A stretch of 64,000 nt of DNA, taken from contig NZ_LT630337.1 of the NCBI RefSeq assembly GCF_900117315.1, forward strand, positions 56,780 through 120,779. The letters are read 5' to 3'. This document shows positions 35,234 to 44,960 of the stretch, one piece after another. The position numbers were made by a program, and so were the translations under genes. How positions within the stretch are numbered: position 1 is the stretch's first letter; each line of letters opens with the position of its first letter. Below the pieces are notes generated by a model. The model searched no databases. It was not told the DNA's origin and saw only the letters and a program-made list of their open reading frames with translations. This DNA comes from Bacillus massilinigeriensis. Its GTDB lineage: Bacteria; Bacillota; Bacilli; Bacillales; Cytobacillaceae.

Positions 35234-36661
35234 ATGAACTATGAAACGGTTATTGGACTTGAGGTCCATGTGGAGCTAAAAACAGATTCTAAAATATTCT
35301 CTGCCAGTCCAAACCACTTTGGTGCAGAGCCAAATACCAATACAAGTGTGATTGATTTAGGATACCCTGGTGTATTGCCAGTACTGAATAAAAAAGTAGT
35401 TGATTATGGAATGAAGGCATGTATGGCATTGAATTGCCAGATTGCTGAAATTACCAAATTTGATCGTAAAAATTATTTTTACCCGGATAATCCGAAGGCC
35501 TATCAAATTTCTCAATTTGACAAGCCTATTGGTGAGCACGGATGGATTGATATTGAAGTAGATGGCTATAAGAAAAGAATTGGGATTACGAGAATCCATC
35601 TTGAAGAGGATGCCGGGAAATTAAATCACGAAAATGGATATTCATTATGTGATTATAATCGCCAAGGAACACCATTAATTGAAATCGTTTCAGAGCCAGA
35701 TATTCGAACTCCTAATGAGGCATATGCGTATTTAGAAAAGCTAAAATCTATCATCCAATATACGGGAGTCTCTGATTGTAAAATGGAGGAAGGATCTCTT
35801 CGGTGTGATGCCAATATCTCCATTCGACCAGTTGGACAAGAGGAGTTTGGAACAAAAACGGAATTGAAAAACTTAAACTCCTTTAACTTTGTTCGTAAAG
35901 GGCTTGAATATGAAGAAAAACGTCAGCGAGAAGTATTAAGCTCAGGAGGAGTAATTGAGCAGGAGACAAGACGCTATGACGAAGCAACGAATACAACGAT
36001 TTTAATGCGTGTCAAAGAGGGATCTGATGATTATCGCTATTTCCCAGAGCCGGACTTATTGGATATTTACATAGACGAAGCCTGGAAAGCACGCATTAAA
36101 GCGGAAATCCCTGAACTTCCTGATGAGAGGAAAAAACGTTATATTGAGGAATGGGGTTTACCAGAATATGATGCCAATGTCTTAACGGTAACAAGAGAAA
36201 TGGCTGATTTCTTTGAAGATACTGTTCAGGCGGGAGCAGATGCTAAACTTGCATCAAACTGGGTCATGGGGGATATATCAGCATATTTAAATGCTGAACA
36301 AAAAACTTTAGAAGATGTTGCGTTGACTGCTCAAGGTCTCGCAGGAATGATTAAACTTATCGAGAACGGAACCATCTCTTCAAAAATAGCTAAGCAAGTA
36401 TTCAAGGAATTAATCGAAAATGGCGGAGATCCTGAACAAATCGTTAAAGAAAAAGGATTAGTTCAAATTTCTGATGAAGGTGCTTTATTAGCAATCATTG
36501 ATCAAGTTCTTGATCAAAATCCTCAATCCATTGAAGATTTCAAGAACGGTAAACAGAAGGCTATTGGATTTTTAGTGGGACAAATTATGAAGGCTACTAA
36601 GGGACAAGCTAACCCACCATTAGTAAATAAATTGCTTCAACAGGAAATTGCAAAAAGATAA
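35234..36661 (+). CDS. gatB: Asp-tRNA(Asn)/Glu-tRNA(Gln) amidotransferase subunit B
   Basis: A 475-residue GatB, the kinase/transamidase subunit that phosphorylates the misacylated glutamate and binds the tRNA. The start [17 protein letters not shown], the [18 protein letters not shown] and LEEDAGK motifs and the C-terminal YqeY-like tail domain are present. GGGGTGAGG precedes the ATG, 13 bases after gatA. Confidence 0.97.
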   Translation: MNYETVIGLEVHVELKTDSKIFSASPNHFGAEPNTNTSVIDLGYPGVLPVLNKKVVDYGMKACMALNCQIAEITKFDRKNYFYPDNPKAYQISQFDKPIGEHGWIDIEVDGYKKRIGITRIHLEEDAGKLNHENGYSLCDYNRQGTPLIEIVSEPDIRTPNEAYAYLEKLKSIIQYTGVSDCKMEEGSLRCDANISIRPVGQEEFGTKTELKNLNSFNFVRKGLEYEEKRQREVLSSGGVIEQETRRYDEATNTTILMRVKEGSDDYRYFPEPDLLDIYIDEAWKARIKAEIPELPDERKKRYIEEWGLPEYDANVLTVTREMADFFEDTVQAGADAKLASNWVMGDISAYLNAEQKTLEDVALTAQGLAGMIKLIENGTISSKIAKQVFKELIENGGDPEQIVKEKGLVQISDEGALLAIIDQVLDQNPQSIEDFKNGKQKAIGFLVGQIMKATKGQANPPLVNKLLQQEIAKR

Positions 36662-36671
36662 TAAAAAAATG

Positions 36672-36724
36672 AAGGGCAATATCAGAAAATCCAAAAGGGA
36701 TTAATCTGATATTGCCCTTTTTTT
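36672..36724. terminator. Terminator after gatB
   Basis: AAGGGCAATATCAGA (36672-36686) pairs perfectly with TCTGATATTGCCCTT (36705-36719), 15 bp, followed by TTTTTT. It separates gatCAB from the convergent symporter gene. Confidence 0.92.
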
Positions 36725-36861
36725 CGACAGAAATATTCAATATTTCCCAGGAAAGGATAAATATCTTTTCAGGAAAAGACAATATTTTTCAATGATAAAC
36801 TTGTTGTTTGTCGAGTGGAATAAAACTTTGAAAGATGATGTGAAAAACCAATGTTTGAAAA

Positions 36862-38355
36862 CTAATTCCCTTCCTTTATTAATCGGATACTTTCATTGAA
36901 CTCATTTTCAACATCATCATTATGTCTGAAGGTTAATAAACTAATGATGACTGAGATGATAAAATTCACGATGAAACCAGGAACAATTTCATACAATTCG
37001 AAAGGAATTGTACCAGCCTTCGTTAGATTACTCCAAACAATAACAGTTACTGCACCGGCAATCATACCTGAAACAGCACCCCAGTTTGTCATTTTTCTCC
37101 AATAAAGGCTGAGTAGAATGATTGGACCGAATGAGGCACCGAAACCTGCCCACGCATACGCCACTAAATCAAGAATGGTGCTATTTTGTTCCCAAGCAAG
37201 GACAGCGGCGATGATAGAGACGACTAAAACAGCCATTCGCCCAAAGAGGACGTATTCCTTGTCTGTAGCATTTTTACGGAACAACATTTTGTAAATATCC
37301 TCCGTTAATGCACTTGAGGTAACGATTAGCTGTGAAGAAATGGTGCTCATGATTGCTGCAAGAACGGCCGCAAGTAGAAAACCAGCAAATAACGGATGGA
37401 ATAATATTTGCCCAAGTTCAATAAATACAGCCTCCGGATTGGAGAGAGTAAACTCTGTATTCTTTTTGAAAAAGGCAATCCCAATTAATGCAGTAAAAAC
37501 AGTACCGAGAAGTGAGAAAATCATCCAGCTCATCCCAATACGGCGGGCATTTTTAGTCTCTTTTACAGAAGTAATGGCCATGAAGCGAACAATAATATGA
37601 GGTTGACCAAAATATCCAAGTCCCCAAGCCAATGCAGAGATAATCCCAATAGCCGTTGTCCCTTTAAAGAAGTCGAGGAAGTCAGGATTCACTAATCTAA
37701 CGGTATCAAAAGTTTCCTTTGGGCCACCAGTGTGAAAAATACCGATGATTGGAACTAAAAGGAGGGCGATGACCATCATCAACCCCTGGATGAAATCCGT
37801 ATAGCTTACGGCTAAAAATCCTCCGAAGAGTGTATACAGAACGACAACACTAGCCACAATCAATAATCCTGTGTGATAGTTTAAATCGAAGGAACTTTCA
37901 AAGAACACTGCCCCTGAAACCATTCCTGAAGAAACATAAAAAGTGAAAAATACTAAAATGACCATTCCTGAAACCATTCTTAATAGTTTTGTATGATCCT
38001 TAAACCGGTTTTCTAGGTATGCTGGGATGGTAATTGAGTCATTGGCTACCTGTGTATAGGAACGTAAACGCGGTGCAACAAATAACCAGTTTGCATATGC
38101 GCCAAGGGTTAAACCAATGGCGATCCAGGCATCGGCTAAACCACTTACATAAACCCCACCCGGTAGTCCCATTAAGAGCCAGCCGCTCATGTCTGCAGCT
38201 CCGGCACTTAATGCAGTTACAGCAGGACCTAATGCACGGCCACCTAGCATGAAGTCGGATAGATTACTTGTTTTTTTATAGGCATACCAACCAATGAGGA
38301 GCATACCAGCAATATAAATGCCTATTGCAAGGAGCTGGTAAAACTCATTCGACAT
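36862..38355 (-). CDS. putP: Sodium/proline symporter PutP (OpuE-like)
   Basis: A 497-residue solute:sodium symporter with about 13 predicted membrane helices. It imports proline with Na+. Family motifs: YKKTSNLSDFMLGGRALGP, LSAGAADMSGWLLMGLPG (first Na+ site), FGGFLAVSYTDFIQG and GYFGQPHIIVRFMAI. In B. subtilis the close relative OpuE, an osmoregulated proline importer, sits next to gatCAB, so either PutP or OpuE function is possible. AAAGGAGGA precedes the ATG on the minus strand. It is convergent with gatB. Confidence 0.93.
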   Translation of the reverse strand: MSNEFYQLLAIGIYIAGMLLIGWYAYKKTSNLSDFMLGGRALGPAVTALSAGAADMSGWLLMGLPGGVYVSGLADAWIAIGLTLGAYANWLFVAPRLRSYTQVANDSITIPAYLENRFKDHTKLLRMVSGMVILVFFTFYVSSGMVSGAVFFESSFDLNYHTGLLIVASVVVLYTLFGGFLAVSYTDFIQGLMMVIALLLVPIIGIFHTGGPKETFDTVRLVNPDFLDFFKGTTAIGIISALAWGLGYFGQPHIIVRFMAITSVKETKNARRIGMSWMIFSLLGTVFTALIGIAFFKKNTEFTLSNPEAVFIELGQILFHPLFAGFLLAAVLAAIMSTISSQLIVTSSALTEDIYKMLFRKNATDKEYVLFGRMAVLVVSIIAAVLAWEQNSTILDLVAYAWAGFGASFGPIILLSLYWRKMTNWGAVSGMIAGAVTVIVWSNLTKAGTIPFELYEIVPGFIVNFIISVIISLLTFRHNDDVENEFNESIRLIKEGN

Positions 38356-38589
38356 CTTCTTTCCTCCTTTGTTATTTTAAAAAACTATCAAATATAGCTT
38401 TAATTATATATATTGAATATTCTAACATTTATATAATCAATTGACGATAGCTAATCAGAGTTAAATTTAGAATTTTTAGAATAATAATTTATTTTATTGG
38501 TATATTTTAGGATTTATGGTTTATATAGGGAGGTAAAGTTTGGTTCTGTTTATCATATAAAAAATGAAAAAAATAGAGGGGTTTTCCTA

Positions 38590-38652
38590 ATGAAAAAAGA
38601 AAGATATAGGGGAAAAGGTCATGAAATGATTGAAGGAGTAGGTGTTGGCTAG
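38590..38652 (+). CDS. Possible 20-residue leader peptide
   Basis: An ATG 8 bases after GAGGGG opens a 20-codon frame (MKKERYRGKGHEMIEGVGVG) whose TAG stop overlaps the GTG start of the next gene (TAGTG). This is the arrangement of a translationally coupled leader. Nothing else supports it. The rest of the gap from 38356 shows only A+T-rich sequence. Confidence 0.3.
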   Translation: MKKERYRGKGHEMIEGVGVG

Positions 38653-39731
38653 TGAGCTGGAATCAAAATAAGGTGACAACGAAACTTGGTATAGAATTTC
38701 CTATCTTTCAGGCGCCAATGGCAGGTGGAATTACTACTGCAGAATTGGTCAGTGAAACCTCCAATTGTGGGGGACTAGGTAATTTAGGGGCAGGATATTT
38801 AAACCCAAAGGAAATTAGAAAAGAAATTGAAAAGATAAAAGGGATGACAAATAAGCCCTTTGGAATAAATCTCTTTGTTCCTGAAAGAGAGCTTTCAATA
38901 CATCCAGGACAAGTAGAAAAGATGGAAGAGATTCTTTCTCGATTTCATAATGTACTCCAGCTAGAAGATCAGAAAAGTGATTTCATATACAGCGACCAAG
39001 AAACGGAGGAGTTATTTTATCAACAAATTGAGGAAGTGTTACGGGGGAGGGTTCCTATCTGTAGCTTTACCTTTGGAATCCCAGATCCAGGCATTATTAA
39101 GGAATTGAAGAACAATGGCTGCACCGTAATAGGGACTGCCACAAATGTTGAGGAGGCAGTCGAATTAGAGGCTGTTGGTATGGATCTTATAGTAGTCCAA
39201 GGGGTAGAGGCTGGTGGGCACAGGGGGACATTTCATTCTGAAGAGAGTGGATTTGTTGGATTAATGGCTTTGCTTCCACAAATAGCAGATCATATCAGAG
39301 TACCAATCATAGCTGCCGGAGGAATCATGGACGCAAGAGGGATTGCTGCCTCTCTTGTGCTCGGAGCAGAAGCCGTTCAGCTAGGGACTGCATTTTTATG
39401 CTGTAATGAAAGTGGGGCGCATCCTGTTTATAAAGAAACTATTTTGCAAGCAACGGAGGATCAAACAAGATTAACAAAAGCTTTTTCTGGAAAACTTGCA
39501 AGGGGGATTAATAATCAGTTTATATCAGATATGGACCAGGAGCATAAGCATATTCTGCCTTACCCTATTCAGAATCAATTAACAAACAGGCTAAGGAGGC
39601 AGGCAGCGAATCTAAATAATAATGAATTTATGTCATTGTGGGCTGGTCAAGGATTGCGTTTGGCCAAGGAATCGTCAGTGAAAAACCTAATGAAGGAATT
39701 AGTGGAAGAGGTTCAAAGAATCATATACTAA
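38652..39731 (+). CDS. Nitronate monooxygenase (NMO class I)
   Basis: A 359-residue FMN-dependent TIM barrel that oxidises alkyl nitronates such as propionate-3-nitronate. Family motifs are visible in order: QAPMAGGITTAELVSETS, GNLGAGYL, GINLFVPE, QGVEAGGHRGTF (FMN phosphate, catalytic His), AAGGIMDARGIAA and GTAFLCCNESGAHPVYK. It starts with GTG overlapping the stop of a possible leader peptide; GAAGGAG lies upstream. It appears to stand alone; the substrate in the cell is not evident. Confidence 0.9.
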   Translation: MSWNQNKVTTKLGIEFPIFQAPMAGGITTAELVSETSNCGGLGNLGAGYLNPKEIRKEIEKIKGMTNKPFGINLFVPERELSIHPGQVEKMEEILSRFHNVLQLEDQKSDFIYSDQETEELFYQQIEEVLRGRVPICSFTFGIPDPGIIKELKNNGCTVIGTATNVEEAVELEAVGMDLIVVQGVEAGGHRGTFHSEESGFVGLMALLPQIADHIRVPIIAAGGIMDARGIAASLVLGAEAVQLGTAFLCCNESGAHPVYKETILQATEDQTRLTKAFSGKLARGINNQFISDMDQEHKHILPYPIQNQLTNRLRRQAANLNNNEFMSLWAGQGLRLAKESSVKNLMKELVEEVQRIIY

Positions 39732-39856
39732 TAAGAAAGAAATATGTCAAAAATTGCTTTGTCTTCATCTTTTGAGTTATTATGGAAAAGGTGATATACA
39801 GATGAAGCTTGTTTGCGTAATGGGAAAAATTTATCTTTTTAATAGGATGGATGGGA

Positions 39857-40801
39857 ATGAAAAGAGCAAGAATAATTTATAATCCAACTTCTGGTCGGGA
39901 AATCTTTAAAAAGAATCTTCCTGATGTGTTGGAAAAGCTGGAGATTGCCGGGTATGAAACATCTTGCCATGCAACGACAGGCGCAGGAGATGCAACCGAA
40001 GCTGCAAGAATAGCTGTAGAACGAAGATATGATCTTGTAGTAGCTGCTGGTGGAGACGGAACAATCAATGAAGTGGTCAATGGATTAGCGGAACAGGAAT
40101 TTCGCCCGAAGCTAGGGGTTATTCCAGTCGGTACAACAAATGATTTTGCAAGGGCATTACACATACCACGGGATATATTAAAGGCTGCAGATGTGATTGC
40201 CAATGGGGAAACAATTCCTGTCGATATTGGTAGAATCAACGATAAATATTTCATTAATATAGCTGGTGGAGGACGCCTAACAGAGCTTACATATGAAGTA
40301 CCAAGCAAGTTAAAAACAATGATTGGTCAACTAGCTTATTATTTAAAAGGAATTGAAATGCTTCCGTCAATTCGTGCATCCGACCTGAAAATCGAGTATG
40401 ATGGGAAGCTTTTTGAAGGCGAAGCTATGATGTTTCTAGTGGGATTAACCAACTCAGTTGGAGGTTTCGAGAAGCTTGCCCCAGATTCATCAGTTAATGA
40501 TGGTTTATTTTCCTTATTAATTTTAAAAAAGGTGAATCTAGCTGAATTTATTCGTGTAGCAACACTAGCTCTTCGTGGGGAACATGTCAATGATTCAAAT
40601 GTCATATACACTCAGGCGAATCGAATTAAGGTTACCTCAGAAGAAAAAGTTCAGTTAAATCTGGACGGAGAATTCGGGGGATTATTACCAGCAGAATTTG
40701 TGAATTTATATCGTCATTTAGAGGTGTTTGTTCCCTTAGATAAAATTCGTAAGGAAGATTTACCGGAAGAATGGGTTCAGAATGCAGCAGCTGAACAATA
40801 A
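39857..40801 (+). CDS. dagK: Diacylglycerol kinase DagK
   Basis: A 314-residue lipid kinase of the DAGK catalytic family (YerQ-type), which phosphorylates diacylglycerol released during lipoteichoic acid synthesis and returns it to phospholipid making. The phosphate loop NPTSGRE, the AAGGDGTINEVVNGL nucleotide motif and the PVGTTNDFARAL motif are intact. The ATG at 39857 matches the B. subtilis start MKRARIIYNPTSG; an ATG at 39851 would add two residues. Confidence 0.95.
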   Translation: MKRARIIYNPTSGREIFKKNLPDVLEKLEIAGYETSCHATTGAGDATEAARIAVERRYDLVVAAGGDGTINEVVNGLAEQEFRPKLGVIPVGTTNDFARALHIPRDILKAADVIANGETIPVDIGRINDKYFINIAGGGRLTELTYEVPSKLKTMIGQLAYYLKGIEMLPSIRASDLKIEYDGKLFEGEAMMFLVGLTNSVGGFEKLAPDSSVNDGLFSLLILKKVNLAEFIRVATLALRGEHVNDSNVIYTQANRIKVTSEEKVQLNLDGEFGGLLPAEFVNLYRHLEVFVPLDKIRKEDLPEEWVQNAAAEQ

Positions 40802-40805
40802 GAAA

Positions 40806-40857
40806 AGCCTACCTTTCCAAGCATTAGGCAACTGGTTGGAGGGTGGGCCTTTTTATT
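40806..40857 (+). terminator. Imperfect terminator after dagK
   Basis: AAGCCTACCTTTCCAA pairs imperfectly with TTGGAGGGTGGGCCTT across a 15-base loop, followed by TTTATTTT. Beyond it, 40863-40888 holds a short dyad (GAAGCA...TGCTTC) around GGGGACGGTTCTC, an intergenic sequence type often seen in Bacillus. Confidence 0.65.
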
Positions 40858-41030
40858 TTGTCGAAGCAAGGGGACGGTTCTCTGCTTCCAAGTTTCCCCT
40901 AGTTTCTTTGTAGGAGCATTGGGACGGATTATTATTCCTGCCTGATTGACACCTATTATTTTCGTGTTGATACTTTGGTGGTTTTTTTGCTTTGAGCTTA
41001 TCCTGGTTTCCCCTTCAGAGTAGTAGCCCA

Positions 41031-41119
41031 TCGCGGATAAATCGTAAAAATCGCGGATAAATCGTAAAAATCGCGGATATATTCCAAAAATCGCGGATAT
41101 ATGAAATCTATCGCGGATA
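41031..41119 (+). repeat. 20-bp tandem repeat array, TCGCGGATAAATCGTAAAAA type, 5 units
   Basis: Units start with TCGCGGAT at 41031, 41051, 41071, 41091 and 41111, exactly 20 bases apart. The first two are near identical; later ones diverge between the cores. It is the same family as the arrays at 13388-13703 and, inverted, 28735-28846. It lies between dagK and rlmCD, about 70 bases before the rlmCD start. Confidence 0.92.
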
Positions 41120-41188
41120 TCTATAAATAGGCATTTTCTTTTCCCGGTGATAGTATGATACAATCTTGCTAGTTAAGGGATTGGAATT

Positions 41189-42580
41189 ATGAAGAAAAGG
41201 AAGTTAATGATGAGTAGAACATTACCCGTTCAAAAAAATCAATACATAGATGTGAATTTTGAAGATTTGACCCATGATGGAGCCGGTGTGACGAAAATAG
41301 AAGGATATCCGCTTTTTGTACCTGGGGGACTGCCAGGAGAAAAGGCAAATATTAAGGTCATTAAGGTGAATAAGGGCTATGGATTTGGCAAATTAATTGA
41401 AATCTATGAAAAGAGTCCATATAGAGTGGAAGTGAATCCCTCAGAGGCACATAAATACGGAGGCTGCCAGCTTCAGCATATAAGCTACGAGGGACAGTTG
41501 GCCTATAAACAAAATCAAGTGGAACAGGTGCTGAAGCGGATCGGAAAGCTTGGGGATGTAAAGGTTCATCCAATTATCGGGATGGAAAATCCATGGCATT
41601 ATCGCAATAAGGCACAGGTTCCGGTAGGTGAAAGGGATGGGAAGTTAATCTCAGGATTTTTTAAACCAAGGAGTCATGAGATTGTTGATACGGATGAAAG
41701 CCTCATTCATCTGCCAGAAATCAATGAGGCGATTCAAGCGGTAAAGGAAATCTGTGATGACTTAGGTGTTCCTGCATATAATGAGGAATCACATACAGGT
41801 GTATTGCGCCATATCATGGCTCGTTACGGCAATAACACAGGGGAGCTCATGGTTGTCATCATTACAAGAACAACAGATCTTCCTCATAAAAATCAAATCA
41901 TTGAAAAAATAACAGCACGTCTGCCACACATCAAATCCATTATCCATAACATTAATTCAAAACGAACAAATGTTATTTTAGGTGATAAAACAAAGGTTCT
42001 TTGGGGGAATGAGGTCATATATGACTTTATAGGAGACGTGAGATTTGCGATTTCAGCGTTATCCTTTTACCAGGTCAATCCGGTTCAAACGAAAGTCCTT
42101 TATGATAAGGCCTTGGAATATGCCAAATTGAGTGGTGAAGAGTCTGTTATTGATGCTTATTGTGGAATTGGAACCATTTCTTTATTTTTGGCCCAAAAGG
42201 CGAAGAAGGTATTTGGAGTTGAGGTCGTTCCAGAAGCGATTGAGGATGCCAAGCGAAATGCTGAATTGAATGGGATTACCAATGCTGATTTTGCGGTAGG
42301 TGAAGCGGAGGTCGTCATCCCTAAATGGTATGAAGAAGGAAATCAAGCAGAAGTATTAGTGGTGGATCCGCCACGAAAAGGCTGCGATGAAGCCTTATTA
42401 AATACAATCATTGAAATGAAGCCGAAGAAGGTTGTATATGTGTCATGTAATCCAGCCACATTAGCGCGTGATTTAAGGATATTGGAGGACGGCGGATATA
42501 AAACGGTGGAAGTGCAGCCGGTGGATATGTTTCCTTGTACGACACATGTGGAGTGCGTGGTGTTGATAGAGTTGAAATAG
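41189..42580 (+). CDS. rlmD: 23S rRNA (uracil-5-)-methyltransferase RlmCD (YefA)
   Basis: A 463-residue TrmA-family methyltransferase; in B. subtilis YefA makes both m5U747 and m5U1939 of 23S rRNA. A TRAM domain ([14 protein letters not shown]), SAM motif [18 protein letters not shown] and the nucleophile Cys in [13 protein letters not shown] (near 418) are present. Oddly, the CxxxxxCGGC...C Fe-S ligands of most members are reduced to one Cys in [12 protein letters not shown]. The start may be this ATG or the ATG near 41210, which has AAGGAAG upstream. It closes the core region; accessory DNA follows. Confidence 0.94.
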   Translation: MKKRKLMMSRTLPVQKNQYIDVNFEDLTHDGAGVTKIEGYPLFVPGGLPGEKANIKVIKVNKGYGFGKLIEIYEKSPYRVEVNPSEAHKYGGCQLQHISYEGQLAYKQNQVEQVLKRIGKLGDVKVHPIIGMENPWHYRNKAQVPVGERDGKLISGFFKPRSHEIVDTDESLIHLPEINEAIQAVKEICDDLGVPAYNEESHTGVLRHIMARYGNNTGELMVVIITRTTDLPHKNQIIEKITARLPHIKSIIHNINSKRTNVILGDKTKVLWGNEVIYDFIGDVRFAISALSFYQVNPVQTKVLYDKALEYAKLSGEESVIDAYCGIGTISLFLAQKAKKVFGVEVVPEAIEDAKRNAELNGITNADFAVGEAEVVIPKWYEEGNQAEVLVVDPPRKGCDEALLNTIIEMKPKKVVYVSCNPATLARDLRILEDGGYKTVEVQPVDMFPCTTHVECVVLIELK

Positions 42581-42635
42581 CTTGGTATTAATAGGTTTAG
42601 TGGATTTTAGGTAAATATAGAAGTGTGTTTTATGT

Positions 42636-42666
42636 TCCCTCGGACTAATCGTTCGGGGGATTTTTT
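42636..42666 (+). terminator. Terminator after rlmCD
   Basis: TCCCTCGGA and TTCGGGGGA form an imperfect 9-bp stem around CTAATCG, followed by TTTTTT. Confidence 0.7.
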
Positions 42667-42763
42667 GACCCCCGGGGTCTTACTTTTACGCGGAATAAAA
42701 TGAAGATTAAGTTGGTTAGCTAGTTTTGCGAAAAAGTTATTTCCAAAAGAAAGGGAATTTTTA

Positions 42764-42792
42764 TTGACTCAGACAATAAAATGAAATACACT
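42764..42792 (+). promoter_or_regulatory. Promoter of the restriction-modification operon
   Basis: TTGACT at 42764-42769, a 17-bp spacer and TACACT at 42787-42792, 40 bases before the regulator start. Confidence 0.6.
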
Positions 42793-42831
42793 AAAATAGT
42801 AAAAGATTTATCAGTATAGGGATGTGGTTCA

Positions 42832-43425
42832 TTGATTGGACTGGAATATATTCTAAACTTACACAATATGCAACACATGGAACTGGCAGAAAGGCTAGGA
42901 ATACGAAAACAAAACATCAACTTATGGATTAAAGGGAAACAAAACGTTCCTAAAAAATATCTTCCAACATTAAAAGAAATTTTTGGAGTTGAGGAAGAAT
43001 ATTTCATAAAGGAATTATCAGATGTAGAGAAGCTTGAGATTCAAAAAGAAAAATTAAAGCAAGATTTAAAACCAGTCATCAAAAATCATGAACAGCAATT
43101 TTTAATTGGCGATGTGAATGATATTGTTGAAGTACCTGTTTATGACAAAGAAGAAATGAATACCATCGAGAGAAACATTGAAAAAGCAAAATTGGTGTCA
43201 AGATTTAAACAGGCAATGGAGATAGTAGATGACCACCCCAATTTAGATACATTTAAATTGATTATTGAATTACTTGAAAAATCGCAGCACGAAGCCATCC
43301 TGCATAAAACTATTGAGGCTTTGGCCCATTATTTTGAAGTTTTACCTGACTGGGTTTCAACTGGACCAGAACAAGATGAGTTTGAAAGTGAGCTTTTTGA
43401 AGTTCTTGATGACAATAACTTTTAG
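42832..43425 (+). CDS. XRE-type regulator at the head of the type I R-M operon
   Basis: A 197-residue protein with an N-terminal Cro/C1 helix-turn-helix (about residues 14-50: [38 protein letters not shown]) and a long mostly helical C-terminal part with no recognised domain. It starts with TTG and ends 17 bases before hsdM, so it is probably cotranscribed and may control the cassette, like the controller proteins of other R-M systems. The target site is not known. Confidence 0.85.
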   Translation: MIGLEYILNLHNMQHMELAERLGIRKQNINLWIKGKQNVPKKYLPTLKEIFGVEEEYFIKELSDVEKLEIQKEKLKQDLKPVIKNHEQQFLIGDVNDIVEVPVYDKEEMNTIERNIEKAKLVSRFKQAMEIVDDHPNLDTFKLIIELLEKSQHEAILHKTIEALAHYFEVLPDWVSTGPEQDEFESELFEVLDDNNF

Positions 43426-43442
43426 AGAAGGAGACGAAGTAT

Positions 43443-44960
43443 ATGGCAACAGCGAACATTGGCTTTGAAGAAACACTATGGAAAGCAGCAGATAAATTAA
43501 GAGGGAGTATGGACTCTGGGGAATATAAACACGTTGTTCTTGGGCTTCTATTCTTAAAGTACATTTCTGATAAATTTGAAACAAAATATAATGAACTTCT
43601 TGAAGAAGGGGACGGCTTCGAGGAGGATCGTGATGAATATACATACGAGAATATATTCTGGGTTCCTAAAAATGCAAGATGGGGTTTTATCAAAGATAAC
43701 GCTAAGGATTCAAAAATTGGACAATACATCGATGATGCAATGATTGAAATTGAAAAAGAGAACCCGAGTTTAAAAGGGGTTTTAGATAAACGATACGCAA
43801 GACCTGAATTAGATAAACGTCGCCTTGGAGAGTTAATTGATTTGATTTCAACAATTAGATTACATGATAAAAGTGAAAAGGATTTGCTTGGTCGTGTATA
43901 TGAATATTTTCTTGGGAAATTTGCAAGCGCTGAGGGCAAAGGTGGTGGAGAATTCTACACACCTACAAGCGTAGTTAAGACATTAGTTGAAATGATCGAG
44001 CCATATAAAGGAAGAATCTATGACCCGTGTTGTGGTAGTGGAGGAATGTTCGTACAAAGTGAAAAGTTTGTAGAAGAGCGCCAAGGTGAAATTAGTGATC
44101 TTTCAATATATGGACAAGAACTAAATTCAACAACATGGAAGCTATGCAAAATGAATCTAGCGATCCGTGGACTTGAAGGAAATATAGGGGAACATCATGC
44201 AGATACATTCCATGATGACCAGCATAAAACATTAAAAGCTGATTATATTCTAGCAAATCCACCTTTTAATATTAGTGATTGGGGTGGCGATCAACTTTCA
44301 GATGATGTTCGTTGGAAATATGGAACGCCACCTGCAAGTAATGCAAACTATGCATGGCTCCAACACATGGTTTATCATCTTGCCCCCAATGGTACTGCTG
44401 GTATTGTACTAGCGAACGGCTCATTAAGTTCTAATACTTCAAATGAAGGTGAAATTAGAAAGAATCTCATAGAAGCGGATCTAGTTGACGCAATAGTATC
44501 TTTACCAGGTAATTTATTTTATTCGACACCGATACCAGTTTCTTTATGGATTTTGAGCCGAAATAAAAAAGAGCACGGGCAATTTTGCGGTCGAGAAAAT
44601 GAAATTTTATTCATTGATGCTCGTGATCTAGGGACAATGGTAGATCGTCGTCATCGTGAGTTAAGCGAAGAAGAAATTAATAGAATTGCTCACACTTATC
44701 ATAATTGGCGAAATGTAGAGGGAAGTTATGAAGATGTTCAAAGCTTCTGTAAATCGGTTAAAGTTGATGAAGTGCGGGAGAATGGTTATGTTTTAACACC
44801 TGGGCGATTTGTAGGCATCGGAAGAGTAAAAGAAGAAGGAGTTTCCTATAATGAAAAGTTGGAGCAATTGACAAATGAGTTAGGCGAGTTATTCATTGAG
44901 TCCCAAAATCTCCAAGAGAAGGTTCGAAAAAATCTAGGGGGAATAGGGTATGAGTTCTGA
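43443..44960 (+). CDS. hsdM: Type I restriction-modification methyltransferase subunit HsdM
   Basis: A 505-residue N6-adenine methyltransferase. An N-terminal HsdM helical domain (residues about 8-140) precedes the catalytic domain with [17 protein letters not shown] motif [10 protein letters not shown] (near 194) and catalytic motif IV NPPF (near 271). With HsdS it methylates host sites; with HsdR it forms the restriction complex. GAGAAGGAGACG precedes the ATG. The natural hsdS start at 44950 overlaps its last 11 bases. The gene is intact. Confidence 0.96.
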   Translation: MATANIGFEETLWKAADKLRGSMDSGEYKHVVLGLLFLKYISDKFETKYNELLEEGDGFEEDRDEYTYENIFWVPKNARWGFIKDNAKDSKIGQYIDDAMIEIEKENPSLKGVLDKRYARPELDKRRLGELIDLISTIRLHDKSEKDLLGRVYEYFLGKFASAEGKGGGEFYTPTSVVKTLVEMIEPYKGRIYDPCCGSGGMFVQSEKFVEERQGEISDLSIYGQELNSTTWKLCKMNLAIRGLEGNIGEHHADTFHDDQHKTLKADYILANPPFNISDWGGDQLSDDVRWKYGTPPASNANYAWLQHMVYHLAPNGTAGIVLANGSLSSNTSNEGEIRKNLIEADLVDAIVSLPGNLFYSTPIPVSLWILSRNKKEHGQFCGRENEILFIDARDLGTMVDRRHRELSEEEINRIAHTYHNWRNVEGSYEDVQSFCKSVKVDEVRENGYVLTPGRFVGIGRVKEEGVSYNEKLEQLTNELGELFIESQNLQEKVRKNLGGIGYEF

